Positions 34,303 through 45,314 of a stretch of 64,000 nucleotides of DNA are shown here, in pieces. The stretch is taken from positions 97,421,122 through 97,485,121 of the forward strand of contig CM035153.1 of NCBI GenBank assembly GCA_020205615.1, written 5' to 3'. Both the position numbers and the translations under genes were made by a program. Under the pieces are notes generated by a model, which saw only the letters and a program-made list of their open reading frames with translations, was not told the DNA's origin and did not search any database. Every line of letters begins with the position of its first letter. Within the stretch, counting starts at the first letter, position 1. Source of the DNA: Panax quinquefolius (Eukaryota > Streptophyta > Magnoliopsida > Apiales > Araliaceae).

Positions 34303-37300
34303 TTGACTCCGAAGAAATTAGACTTTGACCTATCTGTGGAAACTCCGTTAGGAGAAACTTTCATCACATCCACTGTTTATAAATCTTGTCTAATCCAAGT
34401 TGGCACCATCACATTACTTGTTGACCTTATATCTTTAAAGATACTTGCTTTTGATGTGATTTTAGGAATTGATTGGTTAACTACTCATCATGCCAAAATT
34501 GATTGTTTTCGTAAGGTTGTTAGTTTTCATATTCCCAACCAACCTGTTGTTCGAATTCAAGCAACTAAACCATTAAAATCAATCACTGTCATATCAAGTC
34601 ATAAAGCTATTCGTTTATTGAAAAACGGATGTCAAGCTTTCATAGCCCATATTATGGATTTCAATAAAGACACATATAATTTGAATAATATTTATGTTGT
34701 TATTAACTTTCCTGACGTATTTCCTGAAGAACTTCCCGGTCTACCCCCGGAACGTGAAGTTGAATTCTTTATTGACCTCGAACCTGGTACAAAGCCCATT
34801 TCTAAAACCCCATATCGAATGGTTCCTATTGAACTTCAGGAGTTAAAAGTCCAACTACAGGAGTTGTTGGACATCGGTTTCATTCGTCCTAGTACATCTC
34901 CTTGGGGTGCTCCTGTTTTATTTGTAAAGAAGAAAGACGGGAATATGCGACTTTGTATTGACTATCGGGAATTGAACCATGTCACCATCAAGAATAGGTA
35001 TCCGCTACCTCGTATTGATGACCTGTTTGACCAGGTGCAAGGAGCACAATTCTTTTCAAAAATTGATCTTCGATTCGGATATCATCAATTTGAAGATTAG
35101 AGGCGAGGATATTCCAAAGACCGCCTTGAGGACTCGATGCAGACGGCATTATGAATTCTTAGTCATGTCTTTTGGATTGACTAATGCTCCTGCGGCTTTC
35201 ATGGATATGATGAATCGAGTATTCAAGAAATATTTGTATCAATTCGTTGTTGTCTTTATTGGTGACATCCTTATATATTCCAAAAGTCGTGAAGATCATG
35301 AGCACCATTTGAAGCTGGTACTCCAAAGGCTTCGTGAAAACAAGCTATATGCCAAGTTGAAGAAATGCGAGTTCTGGCTTGAGGAAGTAGCATTCCTTGC
35401 GCACGTGGTGTCAAAACTTGGAGTATCTGTTGACCCGACGAAGATTGAAGCAATACAAAGTTGGGAGCAACCGAAGACGGTGACTGAAGTACGCAACTTT
35501 CTGGGCTTAGCTGGTTATTATCGGAGATTCGTGGAAGGGTTATCTCGAATCGCTACTCCATTAACTCAGCTAACTTGGAAGGATACAAAATTCGTATGGA
35601 GCGAGGAATGCGAGAAGAGTTTCCAAGAGCTTAAGAAAAGACTCATTTTGGCACCTGTTCTGACAATACCATCTGGTTCGGATGGATTTATTATCTACAG
35701 TGATGCTTCGGACAAAGGGTTAGGATGTGTTCTCATGCAACATGGGAAAGTCATAGCCTATGCCTCGAGAAAACTTAAAGAGTATGAGAGGAATTATCCT
35801 ACTCATGATCTAGAGTTGGCAGCAGTCGTTTTCGCACTAAAGATCTGGAGGCACTATCTATATGGGGAGAAAGTGGAGATATATTCAGACCATAAAAGCC
35901 TCAAACATTTCTTCACCCAAAAAGAACTTAACATGCGGCAACGACGTTGGCTCGAGCTGTTGAAAGACTACGACTATACCATTCAATACCATCCTGGAAA
36001 AGCAAACGTGGTAGCCGACGCATTGAGTAGAAGATCATATGCGGGAACGAGTGCGATGTTGTCAACACAAAGGCCCATTTTGTGTGATTTATAAAAGATG
36101 AAAATAGAATTCAAGACTCAGGGGACCCATGCAATGATTTCAAGTATACGTATAGAACCAACTTTAATCGAAAAAGTCAAAGTTGCTCAAGCCACAGACC
36201 CGGAGCTGATGCATATGAAGAAGAAAGTGCAAGAAGGTGTTATTCCAGAAGCAAGAATCGATGAAGAAGGAATACTTCGAGTCCACTCCAGACTTTGTGT
36301 TCCTAACGATTCTGATTTGAAGTACAAAATCATGATGGAGGCACACAATACACCATTTGCAATCCATCCTGGAAGTACCAAAATGTATCGTGATCTTCGA
36401 CATATATTTTGGTAGAACAATATGAAGAGAGAGATTGCAAAGTTTATCTCGAGGTGTTTAACTTGTCAACGTGTGAAGGCGGAGCATCAAGTACCTAAGG
36501 GTCCATTGCAACCACTTGAGATTCCGAAATGGAAGTGGGAACATATTACCATGGATTTCATTATGGTTCTTCCCACTGTTTCTCAAGGCATAAATGCTAT
36601 TTGGGTTATTGTTGATAGATTAACCAAGTCTGCTCATTTCTTGCCGATACGGGAGACTTATTCCCTTGAACGTCTTGCTAGAATGTATGTAAATGAGATT
36701 GTGAGATTGCATGGCATGCCAATATCCATAGTTTCGGATCGTGACCCAAGATTCACTTCAAGATTTTGGGTTAGCTTGCAAAAAGCTATGGGCACGGATT
36801 TACGATTCAGTTCGGCATACCATCCTCAAACGGACGGACAATTAGAGAGGACTATTCAAACTCCTGAAGATTTATTAAGACTCTGTGTCCTAGACTTCAA
36901 AGGGAGTTGGGATAAGTACTTACCATTGGTGGAATTCTCCTACGACAACAGTTATTAGGCAAGTATAGGTGTGGCCCCATTCGAAGCATTGTATGAACGA
37001 AAGTGTTGCTCTCCAATATGTTGGGATGAGGTGGGTGAAGCAACATTGTTGGGACCCAATTTGGTACGTATGACAACGAAAAAGATCCAAATGATTCGAC
37101 AACGTATACAAACGACACAGGATCGACAAAAGAGTTATGCGGATCTTCATCGAAAGGACGTAGAATTTAGTATTGGGGATCATGTATTGTTGCGTGTGGC
37201 TCCATGGAAAGGAGTTACAAGGTTCGGGAAGAGAGGAAAGCTCAATCCACGATTTATTGGTCCATTTCAGATTCTTTACCTAGTAGGAAATGTGGCCTAT

Positions 37301-37630
37301 AGACTCGCGTTACCTCCAAGTATGTCTCGTGTTCATAATGTTTTTTATATATGTGTGCTTCGTAAATATGTGAAAGACCCGAACCACATTAGTGAGTTAG
37401 AACTGGATGAGATAGCCGAAGACTTAACGTACGAGGAGGTACCTGTCAAGATCTTGGATAGGAAGGAGCATGTCCTACGCACAAAGGTAATACCACAAGT
37501 CAAAGTTTTGTGGAGGAGCCATGCTATTGAGGAAATGACCTGGGAGTTGGAAACGGAAATGAAAGCGAGGTATCCGCACCTTTTCGAAACACCAGGTATG
37601 TACGTCACTTTCGAGGATGAGATTTCATAA
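34303..37630 (+). pseudogene. pol: R2 pol: protease end, RT, RNase H, integrase, chromodomain-like C-terminus
   Basis: After the TAA at 34297 the frame continues through protease (VILGIDWL) and RT ([31 protein letters not shown]). An extra T near 35088 shifts the frame, and the rest of RT reads [15 protein letters not shown] with the catalytic motif as FIGDILIYS in place of FIDD, so the first Asp is lost. RNase H is good ([28 protein letters not shown]). Stops at 36092, 36413 and 36956 break the integrase, which otherwise keeps its HHCC part, SDRDPRFTS and [15 protein letters not shown] motif and a chromodomain-like end (ILDRKEHVLRTK, VKVLWRSH, TWELE, YPHLF) place R2 in the Tekay chromoviruses. 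It is inactive. Confidence 0.9.
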
Positions 37631-37641
37631 GGAGGGGAGGT
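37631..37641 (+). promoter_or_regulatory. R2 polypurine tract
   Basis: GGAGGGGAGGT immediately before the 3' LTR (37642), just after the pol stop. Confidence 0.85.
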
Positions 37642-38949
37642 TGTAAGACCCCAACTTATTATAAATAAAATTGAATTTCATCCATTTATTATTTTGAAAT
37701 AGTAAGGGTTGATTTGATTAATGTGGATAGTTATGGGTAAAATACGCAATTATTTCAAATAAGTAAGTGGTTATAAAATATTCGTTTGGTCATGGAATAT
37801 TCTTGCTGTTAGGGAATATTCGTACGACGGTGCAGCCTTGTGTGGGCCCCATAACGGAAAGCGATTAGATGAAGAAAACGACAAGTATAAGTTGTTTATA
37901 ATAACAGCGTAGTTGTTACCGTTAATACTATTAAAATACTCGGTGGTTAAAACGCAGTAGCACACGGTATTGCACCAATTATTGATTCTTACGTAAGAAG
38001 GCACTACTCAATAATTTTTACAATAATTACTGTTCAGTATTTTATTTTATTGATTCAATAATTGCTGCGTTGATATTTTATATTATTGTTGTTTCAATAA
38101 TTTTCACTACACATTATTTTCGATTATCGGAGCAATAATTCTTATTATCAGAATAATATTATTGGATAACATTATTGGCAATGTCTAGAAAGTTCTGTCT
38201 AAGGAGAGGTTAGGTCATCTAATTGTGCGCCAGTAAGGAGAGATCCTTATTGGAAAGCCCCCTCTTTCTCAGGCACCTGGTTATCGAGATTGTGATTTTG
38301 TAATATTATTTGTGAATAATTAATTATTGATTTATATGATGAGGAAAATATTGATTTTACGTGGATATAGATGGAGAAAATTTTTGATGTGACAATTATT
38401 GAAAATTAATATTTTATCTTTTTCTGATAAAATAATTCATTTAAATATATTATTATATTTTAATAATATAATAATGGTGATATTTTTACAATGAATGTGG
38501 GATATATGAGTATATGAGGAGGAGGAGTATTTTTGTTGCAATAAATGTTTAAAACATGTTTTTCATGACTGTGGACCCCATTTCTTGACTGAAATTTTAT
38601 TATAGCCTATAAAATCACCCGTTTGTGAATTTCGGTCAATTTCTATTTGGAATTTGAAAAAAGTTTCTTCTGTAAAGTTGTAGAGAATGAAATTTCCTAT
38701 AGAAAAGACACGTGGTTCGAATTTTTCTGATAAAAGGGCGATTTATTATGAATTATTGAAGTTCCGGATTAATTAATTATTATTTTTTTGGAGTTTTAAA
38801 TTAATTAATTGAGAAAAACGTTTTTTTTTGTGGGCTGCACTATCATGTGCTTAATGAGCTGAGATCATTTGTCAAGGTGTGCGTAAAAAAATTATTAAAT
38901 ATATTAATATTATATTAAATTTTCTGATTTGGTGTTCTAAGCATTTTCC

Positions 38950-38957
38950 TATAAATA
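38950..38957 (+). promoter_or_regulatory. R2 3' LTR TATA box
   Basis: TATAAATA in the context CCTATAAATAGGG. It is at the same place as 46638-46645 in copy 3 and the altered TATGAATA in the 5' LTR. A transcription start about 30 bp downstream is expected. Confidence 0.65.
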
Positions 38958-39533
38958 GGGTGCTTAGGTTAGAATTGAAAATCACACCAAAAACTAAAGT
39001 TTTTTTTCTCTCTCTCTCTCTCTCTATATTATCGAGCGTATTCTTGTGAGTATTTTAATACTTTGAGTGTTGTTATACGGTAAGTTCCTTCAAATTTTAT
39101 ATCCGAGATTCAAATCCAAGCACAAGTTTTTCGAGGTAAGGGATATTATTTGTTTTCAAATGATATTATTTCTTTCAATATAATTATGCCGAAGTATTGA
39201 TCTGAACTTTTAATCAAATTTGGAACTTTTTGTATCGGGATTACTATTCACGTATACGGCACTATTCACGTATCACTATTCACGAATACGACACTATTCA
39301 CAGAAAAATTAAATTTTTTTATTTTTCGTCCAAAATATCTAGTGTGGATATTAGCTTTGATTGTATCCATGTTTTGATCATTCTTGAATTTTACTTCATT
39401 ATGATTATTTATGAGGTATTTTTGGACATGATATAGCTGAAATACGAATCCTTAATATTTATTCTTTTGTTTCATTGGATTCATTTTTTTTAAAATATTT
39501 TTCATCATCCTCAGTCCTAAATGATGATATAGT

Positions 39534-39666
39534 TGAATATCTTTGGCCTGTAGTGCAAAGATTAATGATTTTATAATGAATATCTTTGGCCCGTAGTGCA
39601 AAGATGTACAGGTGTTGAGATGAACATGACCAACTGATGAATATCTTTGGCCATTAGTGCAAAGAT
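39534..39666. repeat. Three 28-bp repeats in the R2 3' LTR
   Basis: Units at 39534, 39578 and 39639 share the core CTTTGGCC.GTAGTGCAAAG (third unit changed to CCATTAG). The same triplet is in the LTRs at 32107 and 47227. A 95-codon minus-strand frame runs through it in three LTR copies but has no family resemblance. Confidence 0.85.
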
Positions 39667-40214
39667 GAAAATTTGATTCAAGATGAATATTGATGGATGT
39701 TACAGGGATAAAATAATGATGATGGACTGTTAAATTCATAGATTATAGTAGATTTTATTCTCTACGTAACTCTTCTAGGAATTATTATTTTTCGCTGCGA
39801 ATATTGATCTAAAACTTGTTGTTTATTATATTCTTTCAGATTTTTCCCTGTTGAAGACTAACGATAATTTGTTCTATATTATCTTAGTCATAATATTCTT
39901 TACTGGGCTAGTTGAGCTCACCCTTTTCCTTTTTGTTCCATTTTTCTTCTCATGTGGCGAGAATGAAGCGAGTACGAGTCGGGGTATGGAATGATGGTTG
40001 TAGAGAGAGTTGTTTAGTAGTCCTCACCATTTTTGTAAAATAATGTATCAATAATTATGATGAGGATTTATTTGGGTATGTATATTGTCTAGAAGACAAT
40101 ATTTGTATTTAAACTCACAGTTTTTATGTTGTATTAATAAAATTGTAGTTGTTTCTGTACCATGTTATTGACGACTCAAAATGGGTGATGTATACCTATT
40201 TTGGGGGCGTCACA

Positions 40215-40613
40215 GCAACATTCACACACAAGCATATAACAATTTAGAAAACCTTGTAATAGCGGTTTAAGCCCTCTTACCGGAGTCCCCAGCAGAGTCG
40301 CCACCTGTCAACGTCAGGATTTTTTGAATGTCCCTTTCCGTTACTTGTTCTTTGGTGTTCTCATGTTAATGTGAGATTTGTTTGAAAAAATAAGTGAAAA
40401 AGGTCCGACATGTATAATGTCGACGATTTGATTTTAAGAGTCGCCAGTTGGTGTATTTAACTGGTTGCCCCAATGCAACCGAAAAAGGTTTGCACATTGA
40501 CCCAGTGATTTGACACTGCTAGACGGGTCTGTGAAACTGAGATTCATTTTGGGTCCGGGGGATTGATTATGCGAAGGGAAGGTATTAGGCAACCCCCTAA
40601 CATCCGTGTTACC
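40215..40613 (-). mobile_element. T1 leader end, PBS and LTR start (truncated)
   Basis: GCAAC (40215-40219) and the next 85 bp continue the Tat leader interrupted by R2. The PBS on the minus strand is TGGCGACTCTGCTGGGGA (40286-40303). The LTR begins, in plus view, TGTCAACG at 40306 and is cut at 40611-40613, where it joins LTR-A through a shared ACCA. This T1 PBS type is used by Tat elements (reported as tRNA-Arg; not verified here). Confidence 0.85.
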
Positions 40614-43317
40614 ATTAATTCTATTTTCCATAATTTATTTAATATATTTATTAAATAAACTAATTACCATTAATAATAAATTATTAATGAAATTCATCAC
40701 AAAATATTAAAAGTCATCTAAAATAACTAAAAATATTTTATAATATCATAATATAATTTTTCATGATTTTTCAAGAATTAAAACATTTTTAAAATAATTT
40801 ATTAAATAATATAATTAAATAAATTAAATACCTTTTATATTCCAAAAATATTAAATATCTATGAAATATACTCAAAATAATTTAAAACTATTTTTCAGGC
40901 TTTAAAATAATTTTTCATAATTTATTATATATTTTTAATAATTAAAAACCATTTAATACTAATTATTTAGTAAAATACTAATTTTAGAAAATAAATTGTC
41001 ACTAAAGGGCCCTATAGGGACATAACCGTCGCTATAGGTGTTCTTAAGCCTGTTCTTGAGCAGCCCAGAACATCATGTCAGTGAACAAGTGCACAGGTTT
41101 GACCGGTTTTAATTCCCTGGTTATAACGTTTCTAGGCTTTCTAAGACATTGATCTTGTAAACGAGATGTAGCACTACAACCTACTGCAACAGTCATGGCC
41201 GAACTACAAGAAATCAGAGAGTTATAAGCTCTCCAATATGATGTCAGACATGTTCATCGAATTCTGGGTTTTCCATAATTTAAGAACAGTCAAGGTTCCA
41301 ATTTTTGAGCCCTTAAATCCTTGCTTTACAGGCTTGTTTTATGTGATATAAAGGTTCCACCATATATTCCATATGTTCAGGTACAAGTTTAATGCATCAA
41401 ACCGAACTAATAACATAACACTAAGCGATTAAGGATGGTCAAAGTTCTGACAAAATAATGGTTCATGCAGATTCTGGGTTACCCAGATTGTTCTTCAGGC
41501 AGAATGGTCAACTATAGTTTGACCGGTTACAAATTCGATTCTGTTATGGATCTAAGTTATATAATGACTTGTATGTGTATTCTACACATCAGACTACAAC
41601 ACCAAAACAACATCTAGTCCAAAATACTAATACACAGCAAGATCTAAGACCCGAAAAACGTTGTCAGACCTAAACTATAAATTCTAGGTTTTCCAGATTC
41701 TAAATTTTGTGCTCGGTCAACGGACTTTGACCGATCTTATCTTGTAATCCAGACGCGATTTGAGGTTGATTCAAGTCTTAGAGCAAAGACCTAACATCAA
41801 AGAACATATTTATAACATAAAACACAACAAACAACAAATACACACAAATCTATGAAGTCTGACATATGACTGTCAGACAACTTTTCAAAATTTTTCCAGA
41901 TTTCAAGAAATGCTCATTTCGAGCACTTTGATGTTATGGATCTGGGATTTCACAACCCAGATCACTTAAAGACACCTTAATACACAACTTTAACAAATCA
42001 ACAACAACATTTAACATCAAATCATTAGATTTCTAAGTTAGGGTTTTTATACCTTTGAGCTTTGATCTTTGATTTCTGACTTTTGATTCCTGATTTAGGC
42101 TGGCTAAAGGCTGACTTTGGTTTGTTTCTTACTCACTTTCACTCTCAAAATTCGGATGGAAGAGAGAGATTGGACTTGTCTCAAATGAAAAATAAAGTAA
42201 GCTTTGTCTTACTTTTAAAGCTCTTTGATTTTTAATCTATGGTCACAATTGATGCTAAGTGGCAATGAAATCTGATATTTGTGGGAAATAGGCACATGGC
42301 TAGCTTGGGGTTAGTTACCAACCATTTACTAGGGCTAGATCTACACTCCACCTCAATATAATATTAGAAAGGGTAGTTTGGTCTTTTGACTCATAAAGTT
42401 CATGGAAACTTGGTAACTTCCCATAATCATTAGGTTTTAACCCTTAGGGTTTGACCCTTAGGGTTTAACCCTAAGATTACACAAATTTATATTCTAGTAT
42501 TTACTAATTAGGTTCTAAAAATAGAAAATTATAATTAGGGCTCCCTAATCATAATAAAGTTTACTAATCACATTCAAGCTTACTAATAACGGTTAAGGCT
42601 TACTAATTAACATTAAACACTATAAATTAATAATTAGGTTTTCTCTAATTATACGTTAGGGTCCCACATTAGAAATTAGGGCTTTCTAATTAATCAATTA
42701 GGGTTATCCCTAATTATACTTACAATTAATAACATAGAAACTCTATACTTATCTTCAAGCTTCCCACTTAGGGTTTTAATATCCTGAATTAGGGTTACAG
42801 ATTCTCAGAACTGTAATTAGGGTTTCTATAGCCAGTAATAGGGTTTTCTAATAAGCACTTAGGGTTTCAAGTAATTCATTAGGGTTTCCCTAATAAATTT
42901 ATAATTAATGATGTTTCAACTTATACATAGCATTTAAATTACCGAATTAGAGTTTTGGATTCTCGAAACTGAAATTAGGGTTTCAAAACCGATTTCAAGG
43001 GTTTCTTATTAGACGTTAGGGTTTTCTAAGATAACGTTGTCGTTTTTAATATAATACTAGGGTTTGACAAGGATAAATTTTATCTGGTCAACCCTTGACC
43101 CTTAACCACATTCTGAACACATACATAACCATATACACAGAACATATACACTTAATCCTGAATAATTCACCTAAATCCTTCACAAAATTTTGAAATCCTC
43201 AAAATTCCTTCCCAAAAATATCAAATGCATACACTCATTTTCTGTCTAGGTCTATTATTTGACCTTAAATCAATCATTTAATATTTTAATAAATGTCTAA
43301 TTTCTTGGGTTCTCACA
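40611..43317 (-). mobile_element. LTR-A copy 3 (truncated, about 2.7 kb)
   Basis: Collinear with 12678-15378 and ends GGGTTCTCACA followed by AGGGT and Tat gag, the same junction as at 15378 and 19184. Its other end is truncated at 40611. The telo-box-like cluster is retained at 42430-43060. Confidence 0.9.
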
Positions 43318-44667
43318 AGGGTTGTCTTGCACATGAGGTTGATCTAGTTTGGTGACCACGATCTCACCGTTTTCTATTAGATCTTCAATTTTGTGCTTCA
43401 AGGCCCAACAATCTTGAGTATCATGTCCAGGTGCTTCTGCATGATAAGCACACTTCCGAGTAGCATTTAAACCCCTCCCATTAGGGTTAGCTGGTGGAAG
43501 AAGATGTGTAATTTTCTTCTGAGCACTCAGAAGAGCAAGAATATTCTTGAGTGAGTCCCTTAAGGGTGTGAACGTCCGAGGTCTCTTTACTTCTCCACTT
43601 TTAGGCAATGGAGGGTTTGAAGATTGTGTTGGAAAAGGGGAGTAGTTTCTCCTTTGCATAGGCATGCTTTGATTGCCTTTTTGACCTTGTAGTATCAAGG
43701 AAACATCTTCCTCTTTCTTTTTATGGACCCTCCGGGGGTTGTTTCCATAAGATCTGGACTGGATGTGTTAAGCAACAGCTTTAAGAGCGGCCAGGTCTTA
43801 AATTTTACTGGACTTCAATCCCATTTCAGTCATTTCTCCGTGCATAATCATTTCAGAGAATGGTTTGCCAATACCAGCTAGAACTCTTTCATAGAAAGGA
43901 GCTTCCTGTACATCTATGAAAGTCATGGCCATTTCTGATTCTGTCATGGAAGGAATAACTTGAGTAGCAAGGCGCCTCCACCTTTGAGCGTACTCTCCAA
44001 ATGACTCATTAGACTATTTCTTGACCTTGGTAATTTGGTACCGGTCAGGAGCCATCTGAGATTGAAAACTGTATTGAGTGAGGAAGGCGTGAGCCAGCTC
44101 TTCCCAGCTATGGATCTTTGAGTTGTCTAATCTGGTATACCATGAACGTGCTTCTCCAGTCAGACTTTTCTGAAACAGCTACATTCTGAACTTTTCATTT
44201 TCTGCGTAAGACCCAAGTTCTCCAATGAACACCTTTAAATGTGTATAAGGATCCCCTAATCCGTCATATTTCTCAAAATCAGGGGTCTTGAATTTCTCTG
44301 GATAATGATCACCAGGAAATATGCAAAGGTCTGTATATGAAACACTGTCATGTGTTCCAATCCCTTTGAGAACACGAATAGTTTCCTCCATTTGAAGGAC
44401 CTTCTTCCTGATATCACCGGTGTCTGGATCTCCTTTGAGATGGGTGTGTTCAGGGTCTTTGTTGATTGTATCCAACTGAAGTTCTGGAATTGTCTTTTCC
44501 AGACCAAGAACTCCTCCTTGTGTAGAGGATTCTGTATGTGGAGGTATCTTCGTACCCTGAGTGGACTGGTGTAATTCTTTTAGTAGAATGACCAAGTCTG
44601 TAATTTGTTTACTCAATTCGTCAAATTCTTCTCGAGAGACAACATTAAACTGGTCAGAAGAAGACAT
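43318..44667 (-). pseudogene. gag: Tat gag copy 3
   Basis: Homologous to T1 gag. ATG at 44667 opens a frame of 162 codons (MSSSDQFNVVSREEFDEL to ENEKFRM). Stops at about 44178, 44030 and 43800-43770 break the middle. The C-terminal part (43698-43318) is open, with PRTFTPLRDSL and the module CAYHAEAPGHDTQDCWALKH. The LTR-A junction follows at 43317. Confidence 0.88.
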
Positions 44668-45314
44668 GATTGGCTGTAGGCTCGTGGCCGTTTTAGATTT
44701 TGAGTGGGTAATAGGCCCAATTGTTTCCCTACAAAAGACTTACGTAGTTTAGTCTTAGGGTAATGTAAATGTTATCATAACATGTCCGTTTAGGAATTTT
44801 TGTCCTGCAAAACCAGTTGTTAATTGATAACATGTCATGCATGCACAAATATTCTTCATATTTTGCATTACATATGTATGAACATGGAATAAAATTACAA
44901 GTAAATCCGTTTACAATTAATTGAAAATGGAAAGTACGAAGAGACTTTACTCCGCGTTTGGTTTATCAGAGGTTGACCTATCTTAGGGTTTCTCTCGTGG
45001 CTTTTTGGCATGAAGGTTCCCAGATCATCACAATTTACTCGACGGAAAGTTAATCTGGTCTTTCAACTGGAGCGAATATGGGTGGTGCCTTTCCTGAGCC
45101 TCGCTGGAATTATTCTTCCTGCAAGTCCAGTAATCAAACACCGACAGGATAGCCTCCTGATGGAGGAATCACACAACATACATTCACATACAACGTGTCT
45201 CACCGTTTATGCAAAATGATGACATGTGCGAAACACTAATATTGCAAATAGATATTTAGTAGTGCAGTTAATAAAAATGCATTCGTACACATACATCAGA
45301 AATGTAAATGCAAC
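44668..45314 (-). other. Tat leader copy 3
   Basis: Homologous to 16724-17370 and ends at GCAAC (45310-45314), again directly joined to an R2-family LTR. Confidence 0.85.

Larger units (their letters stand above)
20946..40214 (+). mobile_element. R2: Tekay-type chromovirus (Ty3/gypsy) with both LTRs, 5' LTR split by copia
   Basis: The 5' LTR is 20946-22274 plus 31575-32793 (about 2.55 kb without the copia insert) and the 3' LTR is 37642-40214 (2573 bp). Both start TGTAAGACCCC and end GGGGGCGTCACA. GCAAC at 20941-20945 and 40215-40219 is the target duplication. A PBS of the initiator-Met type follows the 5' LTR, and a purine tract (GGAGGGGAGG) precedes the 3' LTR. Internal order is gag, protease, RT, RNase H, integrase and a chromodomain-like C-terminus, as in Tekay/Del chromoviruses. 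It is inactive: a broken gag start, four in-frame stops, a frameshift and a mutated RT active site. The two LTRs look about 95 % alike by eye, so it is older than the copia inside it. Confidence 0.92.
37642..40214 (+). repeat. R2 3' LTR
   Basis: 2573 bp, TGTAAGACCCC...GGGCGTCACA, followed by GCAAC. It contains short direct repeats of ACTATTCACG(T/A)AT (39243-39305), three 28-bp repeats (39534-39561, 39578-39605, 39639-39666), a TC-rich run (39006-39026) just after the TATA box, and an AT-rich near-palindrome around 38446-38475. Confidence 0.92.
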
